A DNA stretch of 64,000 nt from Brachionus plicatilis (taxonomy: Eukaryota > Rotifera > Eurotatoria > Ploima > Brachionidae). The DNA is taken from NCBI GenBank assembly GCA_010279815.1, contig QEOQ01000180.1:2412513-2476512 (forward strand). The letters are read 5' to 3'. The translations under genes were made by a program, and so were the position numbers. Below are positions 48,046-59,810 of the stretch, in pieces. Under the pieces are notes generated by a model, which was not told where the DNA came from, made no database searches, and saw only the letters and a list, made by a program, of their open reading frames with translations. The stretch's first letter is position 1. Every line of letters begins with the position of its first letter.

Positions 48046-49000
48046 AATTTTTCAAAAATTTTACTTTATTTAAATTAATTGTAAGGTGATTAGTAGAAGA
48101 AAACTCGAGAAATCGAAAGAAGACTCTATTGTGTTTAAAATTTCCCCACATAGTTATGGGTACTGAAACTTGTCTTGGAGACTCGTATTGGATTTATGTA
48201 GTCTAATGGTTTATTTGATCGAGGATTATTAATTAAAACAATTGTTTTGGTCTAAACATACATTTTATTAACTCTTTTATTTATTTTGCCAGAAAAACAA
48301 GAAAAAAAGAAAATAGATTTAATAAAATTAAACCTTATCCGTCTAAAATCGAGTCAAAAATGATCCAATATTGGCTTGACTAAATGATATTTTGTAAATT
48401 AATATATATAAATGTCAATTAAAAAAGAAATATTTGCCAATTAAAACTAGATTATTCGACAGTTATACAAGAGTCAATTTTAAAAAATAAACGTCATTAA
48501 AATAAATGCTTTTTCATTTATTTTTTATTTTTGTCAATTTAAAAAAATATTTGTCTATGTAATATGAAAATAAAGGGAAAAAAAGTTTTCAAAAAAAAAA
48601 TTATAGTTTTTCAGAAATATGGAAATGTTTTAGCTTCTTATTTTTTGCAATGCATTTGTTTCAGAGGAAATTCTGGGTCGCTGTGATCGTCCTCTAAAAT
48701 ATATATTGAAACTTTCTTTGAAGACGGATTCGGCTCTATTTTGAGGCAAATATTTAATAAATTAATTTAATTGACAATAATTAAATTTAATTCACAATTA
48801 TTTATTTTAAGTTACAAATATTTAATATAATTGATAAGTTAGTATTGACGAAAATATAATAGACAAAAAAAATAATTGACATTTCTCTAAATTAATTGAC
48901 GGTTTCTCTCCCTGCCTATTTGCTTGAGTGTAATTTTTTATAAAAAAAATATATAAAAAATATGGCAACATTGCTAACATTTTAAATAACTATCTTAAAA
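48046..49000. other. non-coding spacer
   Basis: A slightly richer patch at 48655-48730 is not recognised. No exon. Confidence 0.4.
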
Positions 49001-49840
49001 AATTGCAGTTGTGGCTACAAAAATGGAGGCTAAAGATGTCTCCAGAAAAATGTAGCTTCATTTTTTACTCTGGTAATCCGTCAAAAAACAATAGGCTAAG
49101 TCTAAAACTATTTAGACTTAGCCTATTGACGGAAAACAAATATCCTACACTGACTCCCCAGTCTTCCTTGGAATAAAATTTGACCAAAGTCTTTGTTTCA
49201 ACTCCCAGGTTGAATTCATTCGTTCTAGATGTCATGATCGCGTAAATTTAATTAAAATTTTGTCACACAGATCGTGGAAGTTAAATAAAAAAACCTTAAT
49301 TGGAGTCTTTAATGCACTTATAGGTTCCATTATAGACTATAGTTTTTTCATCCTATCCCGTGTCTCCCAGACAAACATTCAAAAACTGCAAGTAATCCAA
49401 AATACATGTTTTAAATCAATCTATCAGTTACCTTATGACACACCTTCTATTCAACTTTCTGGCCTTCTCGAGGACCAAAAGGTTGATAGAATTGAGTCTA
49501 GACTCAGAATTCTGCTCAAAAAGTACATAAAAAAAAGTTTAATATGTATAAACACACTCATTACTTCACTCATACAGGATTATATTGATGTTTCTGTTGA
49601 AAGCTCAAGAAGTTCTGAACTTAAAACCCTCCTTTGTAAAGTCTCAAATGAGCTATTTCAATGGACAACTGTTTTTCTGCAACATTTCCGATTTCTTTTC
49701 CAACTTCTAATGTCATTTTATTAATTTAATTAGTTCAACACAACTTTTTATATGGACACTTTTTTAAAATTTTAAATACCAATGGCGAAAGGAGTTTCAT
49801 TACTCAAAGCCTTTTTTTAAATATTAAATAAACTATGTAT
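49001..49840 (+). mobile_element. 5'-truncated LINE, C-terminal reverse transcriptase part
   Basis: The plus-strand frame reads LWLQKWRLKMSPEKCSF ..., then DSPVFLGIKFDQSLCF, LNKKTLIGVFNALIGSIIDY, FFILSRVSQTNIQKLQVIQN and LLEDQKVDRIESR. These are the thumb and connection blocks of non-LTR reverse transcriptases (K-C-x-x-x-x-F, F-L-G-I-x-x-D, L-x-x-I-x-x-S-x-x-x-Y). The catalytic YADD region is lost. A 40-bp palindrome at 49089-49128 interrupts the frame near the start. Confidence 0.8.
49089..49128. repeat. perfect 18-bp inverted repeat inside the LINE
   Basis: Arms 49089-49106 and 49111-49128 are exact reverse complements with a four-base loop. One arm continues the coding text of the LINE; the other is its mirror copy and breaks the frame. 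Confidence 0.85.
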
Positions 49841-50314
49841 TAACAACATCTGTCAACTATGAAAATCGTTTTTTTTTGTTAGGAAACGTAAAGTATCACT
49901 GAGTCAGCTTAAATACATAAACAATATTCTAACATTATAAGTCTACAAAAATTAGGTTCTGCAGATTTTGTTTCTACAAAACTATTTTGAACCATTTAAT
50001 TTTTGATAATTAAATTTAAAAACAATTGAGCAGAGTTAATTTTGAAAAATTATAGCTAAGTTTTTTGTTTAAATTTCCTACAATTTTTATGCAATTTAAT
50101 TGTTTTTTTTTGTTTTTAAAAATAATAAATAAAATAAATTTATTTGAGTTGGTAATATTTTACATGGATGCGTAAATTTTTTTTGTTATCAGTTCTTGTT
50201 TTGTTTTTTTAAGAAATTTTACAAAAATGCTTTGCTCACTATTGTACTGTATGTATCAAACGAACAAAAGTTTTAAATGGAAAGTATTTAATTATCTTTA
50301 GGATCTTGTTCTAG
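49841..50314. other. non-coding spacer between LINE remnants
   Basis: AT-rich, no feature seen. Confidence 0.4.
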
Positions 50315-50560
50315 ATTTTCTGTAGGCCTGTCTTAATTCCATTAGTACCTGCATTTATTATAATCAATGCAATGATCAAAAAGGGATCTATTGGTGCATA
50401 TAGCTGTAATTAAATCAGCTATATGCACCAAAATTCACATTGTCTCTTCTATTTGTTTGGATCAAGATTTATACCAAAAAAAGTTGGATTTTGTTTCAAA
50501 ATGACTTGTTGACTTTCAATTTGTAGCTTTAATTTATATTTAAGCTGCAAATTTTCCTTT
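50315..50560 (-). mobile_element. LINE reverse transcriptase fragment with internal palindrome
   Basis: On the minus strand one frame reads KLQIESQQVILKQNPTFFGI then NLDPNK. This is equivalent to the block IPLDPNPTFLGIKLD of the LINE at 55476-57128. The frame is interrupted by a hairpin with arms 50391-50406 and 50416-50431 (16/16). It is a short decayed piece. Confidence 0.6.
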
Positions 50561-50889
50561 AACCTGCCGTAGTGAATTAATTTGGATAAAAGGTTTTTGA
50601 AAGATTGATTTTAAAACCCTAAGTTGAATGAATATAGAATATTTTGTCAATGGCCATCTAATTTTGCAGAATAAAAATAACATTTTTTCTTTACCTTATT
50701 TTTAAAATTTATTTATAAAAGAGCCATAATATTTTGAACCCTCAAAAGGAGTAAAATTTACCACATCTTTATATAAAATCACCACTTATTTAATAATATC
50801 GTAATTAATTTAATTTAATTGTAATTTATTTAGTTTATCATAACTGATATGATATAAAAAGAACTATTTAGAGAAAAGTGACACAAATC
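50561..50889. other. non-coding spacer
   Basis: AT-rich, nothing recognised. Confidence 0.4.
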
Positions 50890-51265
50890 TAATAAAAAAT
50901 AGCTATTTTGATTACGATACAATTTACCAAATTTTACGTAAAATACTGTAAATTTACGTAAATTTACAAAAGTAAAAAAACGTAAATTTATCATTTAAAA
51001 AAAAAATGTCCAAAAAATTGAAATGAAATTGAACGCCAAAAGTGCAATTTCATTTCAATGTCATTTCATTTTATTCGAAGTGCCAAATTATTTCAATTTT
51101 TTGGACATTTTTTTTTAACATTAATTTACGTAAAATGTTCGAAATTTACCAAATTTTACGTAAAATCTGATAAATTTACGTTTTTTTACTTTTGTAAATT
51201 TAGTTTAAATTTACAATATTTTACGTAAAATTTGGTAAATTTGCTATTTTTTACGTAAATTATTG
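50890..51265. mobile_element. foldback element made of ACGTAAATTTAC-type repeats
   Basis: The left half 50890-51050 is mirrored by 51055-51265. It contains inverted copies of ACCAAATTTTACGTAAAAT, AAAAGTAAAAAAACGTAAA and ATGTCCAAAAAATTGAAAT, plus internal direct repeats of TTTACGTAAA. There is no coding capacity. Confidence 0.75.
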
Positions 51266-51299
51266 TAAAAATACTAAATCCGGAACACCACTGTAAGTA

Positions 51300-51720
51300 A
51301 AAAAATGCAAATATGGATCCTATCTAGCTACACCAGTGTTTACAAGATCCGTTTGTTGATGTTTCAAGAGCTTTTTTGGCTTTTGAATGAGCACCTCGTT
51401 TAATTTCTGAGATTTCAATTTGTCAAATTTGTCTTTGAATGCATTTTTTGAAGTTACAGAAATGACAGCGTCCGGTAGCTCATTCCATAATGATACTACT
51501 CTGTTTGTGAAGAAGCTTTCTCATAGCTTTGACAAGCAGAGCTGCTCCCTGTGTCTTGTTTTTTTACGTAGATTCATCGATGGATGATTCATTTTTGGAA
51601 CTATGGTTTGGTAGCTCTACGTTGAGATGTTGAATTTGTTTTGACTTTTTGTTCCAGTTGTAGCCATGAAGAAGACGACTGTTTTTTTACCTATTCTTCA
51701 ACAAAATTTATTCAGCATTT
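51300..51720 (-). mobile_element. 5'-truncated LINE, C-terminal coding end and 3' end
   Basis: The minus strand reads RTRHREQLCLSKL, a stop, ESFFTNRVVSLWNELPDAVI and NAFKDKFDKLKSQKLNE, ending at a TAG at 51320-51322. This is the conserved LINE C-terminus (F-x-x-R-V-x-x-x-W-N-x-L-P ... F-K-x-x-x-D). The 3' end is GGATCCATATTTGCATTTTT. It lies beside the foldback at 50890-51265 and carries one in-frame stop. Confidence 0.75.
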
Positions 51721-53880
51721 TAGTCAATAAGTTTTTATTAAATTTGTAGTAGTTTGATAGAATTTGTTATAAAGATCAGTCATGAATCATCTTTTTCTTG
51801 TTTGAATTTTTTAGATATCGCTAAATATGGTGTAAATTTTTGAGCTTTTAATGAATGGCTATGTTTTATAGCGATTGTAATTTATTTATTGAGTATTTTT
51901 GGTTTTAACTTAAATGTTAAAAACAAGTCTGGCCTAAATTCAACAGAAACTTTGTCAAATAATTTAACTAATTTATTTTTATTTTGTTTGAAACATTAAG
52001 AAATTTAAATATTTATATATTGATGTATGGAGTTTTGATTTAAGTGAAAATTATTAGTGAAATTTTTTGATTCAAAATAGTAACCGTTTTACTATTTTGA
52101 ATCTAAAAATTTTAAAAATAAATTTTTTTTCAAGATTTGTTTCATTATTTCACCATTCTTTCAAACTTTTTCTTGAGGAAATTAATTCAAATCATTAATT
52201 CCTTTACTTTACTAATTTTTCATTTATATCTCCAGCAGGATGATTCAGAATCACAGTAATCTATTTCATTTTCCGGATATGTGGTTAAGCTTGAAATATT
52301 AGTTTTTAAATCTTTCGGATAAGACTAATTCTGTAAGCGGGAGACTTTTATAAAGAATCAAAACCACACGGGTTATTTAGGCTTTTCATTATTACATTCT
52401 GAATTGCTCATCGAGAATATAAACAATAATTGAACACTGGTAGATTATCATTGGGTGATTGCAAATATTTAAGTGATCATCTATCAAAATATAAATTTTA
52501 GATGGAAGAGTTTTGCAACTAAAAAAAATAATCAAATTAAAAAATTAAAAGATTTTCTAAATTGATCTATTGAAAAATTTTTTAGTTAGGAAATATTCAA
52601 AAAATTTGACAGGATTTAGTATTGAACTTAATCATTCTATCAAAAGCTGAGGATCCATATTTGCATTCTTTTTTCGAATTCTTTAGAAAAAAAATTTCAG
52701 ATTTTCTAGAATACTAGTTAATCTGCAACAATATAAGAATAATTAAATAATTAATATAAGAATAAATCATTTTGATTGATTTTAAAAATTTATTTACCTT
52801 CTTTGTTTTAATAATTTTGGATCATTCCAGAGTTGTTATAAAAATAAAAAAAAGAGAGAAATGCTATATAAACGATAATCACTTGATCTTTATTCAAATT
52901 TAGACCAATAAAAAAATATTTCTAATAAATTAGTCTTTTTAATAATCAAGATATTTAAATTGATTTATTAAAAGAAAAGAAATTATTAATCAATTTAAAA
53001 TGTTATTAAAATTTAAAGTTCAAGTTAAAAAAATAGATTCTAAGCGTTTTGTTTCTTGATTTTTTTATTGATTAATTGATATAGAAGGTATATATATTTA
53101 TTTCAATGAACGTCTTAAAGGCAATATAAAAATAAAAATTAAAAAAATTAAAAGTAAAAATAAGATAAAGAAGATTTGTAATTATTAAGGTTTTAGTATT
53201 TTATTTATAAGTTAATTTATTCTTATTCATATGATTTTTAATTATTATGATTGTCAATATAGCTTTTATCGATCAACAGAAAATAAACATCATAAGAAAA
53301 TAAATAGAAAAAATATCCTCTAATCCATTAGATTACTTTTTTTAATCAATTTGACAGTGTCAATTAAATCTCAATTTTTCAAATGGGAATTTTTTCAGTA
53401 TTTAGTTTAAAATAAGAATTAAAATTAATTCTATTAAATTATTTGAATTTTTAAATTAATCATTTTTTTAATTGAATTTTTTAAGAGAAATATTCATTTA
53501 AAATGAATCATCACAAAAATTTTCATTTGTTAAAAAACACTTAAAATGATAATTTTTGAAAATTTTTTATAGTATTTTAAAAGTATTTTAAATTTTAAGT
53601 AGAAAAAAAACAGATGTTTTTTAGTGGTTAATTAATTACACAAAATTTAAATGCGAGTTAAATTTTGAATTAAAAAAAGTTACTTCTCTTAAAAACTTAA
53701 ATTGAATATAACTAAATTTAATTGATCTGCGATTTTAAAAATTGAAATTCAAATAATTAACTAGGATTAAAATATTAGGGAAAAAATTTTAATTTTATTT
53801 TTAAAAAATTTTTGATTCTCGTTTTTATGTGAATTCATTTGTGCAATAAAAGCTTTATTTTCTTTTATTTAAGCATTAAA
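51721..53880. other. gene-free interval between the GATA genes, middle part
   Basis: No exon recognised. At about 52652-52676 it contains GGATCCATATTTGCATT followed by a T run. This is the same 3' terminus as the LINE at 51300-51720 but in plus orientation, so it is probably a minimal, dead-on-arrival LINE insertion. Confidence 0.5.
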
Positions 53881-53886
53881 CCTATT

Positions 53887-53946
53887 ATGAAGTTTATTTT
53901 TGTTTTTTCGTTTGTCTTATCTGTGTCGTCAGCCGATGAAGATTAA
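53887..53946 (+). CDS. 19-aa signal-peptide-like mini ORF
   Basis: Reads MKFIFVFSFVLSVSSADED and stop. A basic residue, then a hydrophobic core, then a small-residue SSA cleavage motif make a textbook secretion signal. Nothing mature follows in frame. A possible small exon with acceptor CCTAG and donor GTAAAG follows at 53951-53993, but it does not join in a way I can justify. It could be the first exon of a small secreted protein or a chance frame. Confidence 0.25.
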   Translation: MKFIFVFSFVLSVSSADED

Positions 53947-53993
53947 GATCCTAGAATAAAAATGAAATTTAGAACTGCGGCCTCTACTTCAAG

Positions 53994-55475
53994 TAAAGAA
54001 AAGCAATTGAAATTTAATTTTTTTCATTTTATTATACCAATTGGTATTTTTTCAACTAATCATCACTTTAGTAGTGTTTATTGAATTGGATAAAATTAAA
54101 TAAAATTCGAATACTTATTCTTTGAAATTTGATAGTAATTCATGTGCTGGGAATTTTTAAGTATGATTCGAAAGGTCTATTATTATCACTGTGTTACACG
54201 ATACTAAAATAAATAAAATTGAAGAAGTTAATATGCTGTATTTTTTCTTTATATTTTCATTTTCAATCAAAAATATCTAAAATTTATTTCTAATTATATC
54301 AAATTAGTTTTTTTTCATTTTTTTTCATTAATAAAATATCTTTGAATCAGATAAAAAAAAAATTTCATCCATTTAATTCTTTAGAAAACTAAGTCAAATT
54401 TAATTTTTGCTATAATTTTTTTTTATTTAATTTTAATTGTGAATTTGTCATGGGATTCAAAGGGTGGTATAGGGAAATTCCGAACTTTTAAAACTGTTTC
54501 TTCAATATAAGAAAAGAAATGAACAACTTTGTTAAATAATTAAATACTAAAATATTTAAACTTAGATTTTGACCTGCGATAAAATAAAAAATTAAAACAA
54601 ATAAAAAATTAAAAATCAATATGATTGATTATGCACATGTGCTTTAAATATATTTAAGTGATAAAGTTTTCTAATTTCTCCTAATCTACACTTGCTCTTA
54701 GTCATTCGTTGTAAACTGATACTTGATTTTGAAAGTAGATAAGGCACGTCCAGCATTTTAAAACTAAATCCAAAGTGAATTGGGAAATTTTAAATGCCAT
54801 TTCAAATTTTGGCACAAATTTGGCCTCTCTCAGGACCATTAAAATTTATATTACTCATATTGATTGATTTAATAATAAATTTATTTTCTGATAATGACTA
54901 ATCAACATTTGTTCGATAGATTTATATCATGATGATTTCACCTTGCAACAAAAAATCATTATTTTTGTTTTCTTATATTAAAAGATTTGAAGCGCTGAAT
55001 AAACAGGCTAAACTCTTTTGAAATTTTTCTGATTCGGCACCTCACAATTTTATCTAAATTTAAATTCTAAATTCAATATAGCTATCTTAAGTGTTAATAA
55101 ATGCTTTTCAACACATTTTTATCATATTACAATAATCAATTTAGAAAAAAAAATAAATCAAACTAGGATTAAATATTATAACTTTTTTAATTATGAACAA
55201 AAATGAAATTGATTTTTAAATTACTTTATGACTTCATTGCGCGATCTTGTACCACACAAAAATATCTTGGATCGAGAAATTACGCATTATCTAGAAAATC
55301 TAATTCAAACGGAAAATCAAAAACCTAAAACCATAAAAGAATAATAATAATTATTGAAATAATAAATATTAATATTAAATTTTTAAAATCAGAGCATTTA
55401 AAGAATTAATAAATTTTATTCTTTTTTTTATTTTCTTTCTTTACATCGCCTTCAGATTGAGAAAAATAACAGAAA
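53994..55475. other. gene-free interval between the GATA genes, right-middle part
   Basis: AT-rich, no recognised feature. Confidence 0.45.
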
Positions 55476-57128
55476 TAATAATAATAATAATAGAATGAGC
55501 ATATAACATATAACAAAAAAATGACAAAGCTATAAAAAGCTACATCTGATGAAAATGCTACATCGGGTCCGAAATCCCTCCGGTTCTTTTACTTTTAACT
55601 CATATTTTTCTTTAACCATGTTCAAACAAACCAAAATTATTTATTATTTATTAAAAAAATAATTTAGGAAAAGTTTTTTCCAGGGCAGTTCCGAATGGCA
55701 GAGCCTTCTTTTCAGCCCACATGGTTGCAATATGATTAAGATATTTATTAATTATATGTGTATAATTAATATCTAGATTAAATATAAATTGTTAAATTGA
55801 ATTTTTACTAAGAATTTGGCGTGTTAATGATTGAATCAAAGGGTGTTTTGTACTTTAAATTGTTTCTGGAGGAGTTATGAAGCAGAAAGTCCTGGATCTC
55901 CTGAGCTATTATTTCATGGCTCTGCCTTGTGGTAATAAATTTAGAAAAAAGCTTGTTTGCTCTGTCATCAATCAAGTCGATTCTTAGCTCTTTGTGGATT
56001 GTTTTTATACTTGTCTTTAGTGGAAAATACTTTATGATTCGCAACACTCGATTTTGCATCTTTTGCATTTCGGCTCTTATGTTCTGAGTGCCTGACTGAA
56101 GTATTATAAAACAGTAGTCGAATAATGATCGTATGAGCGACATGTATAAAATTCTGTTGATTTTAAAAGATGATCTCCATTTAAAACTTTTAATTTTTCT
56201 GATTAGGTTAATTTTGGAAATTTGTTTTGAATTGATAATTTTCAAATGTTCTTTGTAGTTGATTTTGGGATCTAGTTTAATACCAAGGAATGTTGGATTT
56301 GGGTCAAGAGGAATATGTGAGTTTCCAATTTTTATTTTCATTCCATATCTTTTCTCATAATTTTTTCGAAGTCCAGCTTTGGTAAATGTTGTGTAGCAAG
56401 TTTTTTTTTCGTTAATTTTAAATCCCCATTTTTTGCAGTACTCAATGATTCTATTCACTGCCTTTTGAAGAATTATTTGAATTTCCCTTTTACTGGTCCT
56501 GGATACCCAGATACAGAGGTCATCTGCGAACAAGGCTATTTTTACATCAGGAGGAATACTATTAGCTATATCGCTAAAAAACAGAATAAAAATGGTAGGG
56601 GATAGGCAACTTCCCTGAGGGACTCCACATTTAATAGACTTATCTTTTGAAGTCTGGCCATTATAGCTGACTCTGAAAGAGCGGTTTGTAAGAAAGTCTT
56701 CAATCCATCGGAGAAATATTCTATGAAGATTGTGTTCTTTTAATTTTGCAATTATACCATTGTGTGATGTTTTGTCAAAGGCTTTCTCAAGATCGAAGAA
56801 GATTGCTCCTGTTAGTTGATTGCGGTTGAATCCATCTGCTATTGATTGGTTTAATCTCAATATGTGATCTTGGGTGCTTTTGGATTTTCTGAAGCCAGAC
56901 TGACAAGTTGGTAGAATTTTTGAGTTTTCTGCCCAGTTTTGAATCTTTTGATTTACAATTTTTTCGAGCCATTTAGCTAAGCAACTGAGGAGGGAGATAG
57001 GCCTGTAAGAGTCTATACTATCCGGAGGTTTATTTTTTTTAAGAATCATGATAATTTTGGATTTTTTCCAAATTGAGGGTATGTGGCCATGATTAAGAGA
57101 GCAAACCAAAATTAATAATTGATCATTT
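55476..57128 (-). mobile_element. 5'-truncated LINE with (TTA)n tail
   Basis: Contains a long reverse transcriptase frame, a 3' UTR (about 55495-55807) and a TTA/ATT microsatellite end at 55476-55493. The 5' break is near 57122-57128, where the frame meets AT-rich host sequence. There is no endonuclease domain, as expected after truncated target-primed insertion. Confidence 0.85.
55808..57109 (-). CDS. LINE (non-LTR) reverse transcriptase, 433 aa, N-terminus truncated
   Basis: RNA-dependent DNA polymerase of a LINE. Visible motifs in order: SIDSYRPISLLSCLAKWLEK and CQSGFRKSKSTQDH (fingers), AIFFDLEKAFDKTSHNGII (first catalytic Asp), GVPQGSCLSPTIF, ALFADDLCIW (catalytic Asp pair), NEKKTCYTTF, and NPTFLGIKLDPKINYKEH. 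A connection region follows with SLIRSLFDYCFII and MQKMQNRVLRII. The frame is intact from the truncation to the stop codon with no internal stop, so the copy is fairly young. The ATG at 57109 is only the first methionine in a frame that continues upstream (LLILVCSLNHGHIPS); it is not the natural start. Confidence 0.93.
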   Translation of the reverse strand: MVCSLNHGHIPSIWKKSKIIMILKKNKPPDSIDSYRPISLLSCLAKWLEKIVNQKIQNWAENSKILPTCQSGFRKSKSTQDHILRLNQSIADGFNRNQLTGAIFFDLEKAFDKTSHNGIIAKLKEHNLHRIFLRWIEDFLTNRSFRVSYNGQTSKDKSIKCGVPQGSCLSPTIFILFFSDIANSIPPDVKIALFADDLCIWVSRTSKREIQIILQKAVNRIIEYCKKWGFKINEKKTCYTTFTKAGLRKNYEKRYGMKIKIGNSHIPLDPNPTFLGIKLDPKINYKEHLKIINSKQISKINLIRKIKSFKWRSSFKINRILYMSLIRSLFDYCFIILQSGTQNIRAEMQKMQNRVLRIIKYFPLKTSIKTIHKELRIDLIDDRANKLFSKFITTRQSHEIIAQEIQDFLLHNSSRNNLKYKTPFDSIINTPNS

Positions 57129-59379
57129 TTAATTTAGTTTAATTTTAAATGAGCATTTTTTTAAATTCAATTCGGTTTTTTATATATATTTAATTAAAAA
57201 AAAATATTTTTAAACACGTAAAAAAACTTAGTGCCCAGTTAAAATTGTTTAAATGAAAACCATAAGAATAAAGCTTTGATAACCTAGGATTATTTTAAAC
57301 AAATATGTATTTTTTTTAAATAAATAGAAAACTAATGAAAAACTTTCAAAAATTACTTTTATATTTTTATGCAATTTCTTGGTCAAATACATAATTTTTG
57401 AAAATGTTTTAAACTAATGCTATTGCCATTCGAATGAACCCTAGAATTTAGCATATTTACAGATCTAAAAAAATAGAGAAACTAGTCTTGATTGTTCAAT
57501 TCAAAAATGATTGACATTTCATTTATTTTATTTAATTAAAAAATATATGAAAATTATATTTATTTAGATAATATTTATTGTCTAATGATAAAAACAGTCT
57601 ATTTTGTTAAAATGATACGGTAAAAAGCGCGTTATATGATTAAATCCATTTAAAAATAAAAAGAATCAAAAATGGCTCTTGATGTTGCAAAATTTTTGGT
57701 TCCTTTTCAATGTATATCAGTCTAGGCTTTAAAAATCTTACTACATGTTTGAAATTCTTTCTTGGTTTTTGGATCACTCGGTGTTTCATAGATAACTGAA
57801 AATCTTACTTTGGGTTCATTTTACTTTCAAAAAATCAAATTAAATATTACAGTAATTTTTTAAAGAATTGTATTTAGAAAAATTTTAGCGCTTGGTCATC
57901 TGATTGTAAATTTAACGCCCTCTTTTCGGCTTTAAAAATTGAAAATAATTAATTATTATTTACATATTTAGCCTTAAATTTTTTAACAATTTGAAATTTT
58001 ACCCTTATTATAGCCAATAGAAATTAATTACAAAAATCAATAATAATTTATCTCAAATTGATAAAATTTGATTAATAAAAAATCAAAATTGATTTTTTGA
58101 TGCTTAAAAAAAAATTTTAAACTGTATTTTAGTTGAAAAAAAGTACTTAGAAGTATTTTTTTTTTGAATATTTTATTTAAAAAAGACTGAAATTGTCTCA
58201 AATTCTCGAAATAAAATAAAATGACTAAAGCTAAGATTTTTTAAAATCAAAAACATAATTGAATTTTGGACTTGATTTTCGATCTGGAAATTAGTCATTT
58301 ATTATTAAATGTTTGGCTTTTACTAAAAATTTAATTTTTTTTAAATAAAATGATGAGCTAATTGAAAATTGCATTTATTTCAAATTGATATAGAGCCAAT
58401 GTTTTTTTATCAATAAACACAAATGTATTTAAAATTAGTATGTTTTAATAAAAAGAAGTTATTTTTTTATAAATTAAAGCTTACACAAAATTTAAAGTTT
58501 TTTCTCTAAATTCTTTTTAATCAAGACTCTTTTCTATAATTTTTTTTCATTCTTTCGTTCTTCAAAAATAATGCATGTAATTATTTTTAAATTAAATAAA
58601 TAAATAAAGTAAGAACTATTAGTAATTTTTTAATTGAGCTTATTTGATAAAAAATTTTGTTTGGTAAAGAAATCCGACTTCAATTTTCGATCACTTGGCA
58701 ACAAAATTTATGAAATTTTAATTGAGAAAAAAAATAAAGTTACATCATTCGATAGCAATTCTTAATCTTATCTATCGAAAGTGAAGAAAAAAAAAGAGAA
58801 AATGTTTTCAAAATTCTAAGAGTATTATTTTTATCTTTCTATTGACTATCTGAATTTTGTTTATCTCTTAGTGCGAGAACTATTTCAAGAAATATACAAA
58901 ATTTGTCAATATATATAACAACAAGAACAAGAGCAACAAAATCAAGCTATTCTTTATCTTTAATCTAAATTCAACTATTTCGGAACGATATCTGCAATTA
59001 ATTAAAACGAATTTTAATTGTTCAAATGAAGAGAATAGGGTTCCGCTTGGAAATTAAACAGGCCATCTAATTTGAGCCAAATTTTAAAAGAAAAAAAGAT
59101 TAGTTTTTAATTGCGTTTATTTATTTTTATTTCCATTCATTAAAATTAAAATCATGAAAAAAAAATGTGTTATCTTTGAGTTTAATTTTAATAGACAAGT
59201 TTTCAATGTGTATCTCTGACTAGATGAATTACTAGGGCCTTTGCTTTAATTAGCCTCGACATTGCCAGCATTTGAATTTAATACTCTCAATTAATATGCA
59301 AACATTTGTTGTTCAAGTGTCAAAATTTGATAGAAAATTAAAAAACAGGTACAACTTTTTTTTTTCGATTTTTTTGAAA
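57129..59379. other. gene-free interval upstream of GATA factor B
   Basis: No exon recognised. WGATAR-type words occur, for example CTTATCTATC at 58768 and TTATCTCTTA near 58860. Confidence 0.4.
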
Positions 59380-59810
59380 TGAGCCCAAGCAAAGCACTCC
59401 AATTTAAACCATGCATTTAGTTCTATGACCCATTTGTCTTATCTGTGCACAACAACCACAAAAAAAAATTTTTTTTCGCAAATAAAAATTTGCTGCTATC
59501 GGTGCCACATTCACTTGCAGGTCACATTTTGACGCAACAATTAAAGCTTTGATCGAGCAGAACCTGCAGCGCGCATATTTTTGCGCAATTTTGCAAATAG
59601 TTTGCAAACACTCAATTAATTCGGCCAGGTTAATTGCTAGTGGAAAAGAGATGCTAGTGAGTCAATTGGGCATTGTTGGCTGCACAAATTTGAGAGCGCT
59701 GCGACACAAAGAGAGAAAGTAATTTAATTTTGGGGCTCAGGTTTGCTTTCGGCCCACGGATTCAACTAGTGTGTGTAATCCAAGCGCACAATTAAAACGC
59801 TTAATTTTCG
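59380..59810. promoter_or_regulatory. GC-richer, non-coding block upstream of GATA factor B, possible enhancer
   Basis: This block is visibly richer in G and C than its surroundings and less repetitive. It lacks a protein-like frame: the minus frame at 59404-59607 has no family resemblance. It contains CTTATCTGTGC at 59438 and several CAGGT/GCGC words. A position 0.7-1.1 kb upstream of the GATA factor B start suggests a regulatory element or 5' UTR exon. This is inference from composition and position only. Confidence 0.35.

Noticed and set aside
59404..59607. 67-aa Cys-rich minus-strand frame upstream of GATA factor B
   Set aside because: The cysteines have no regular spacing and no exon borders fit. 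The composition is better explained as a regulatory block.
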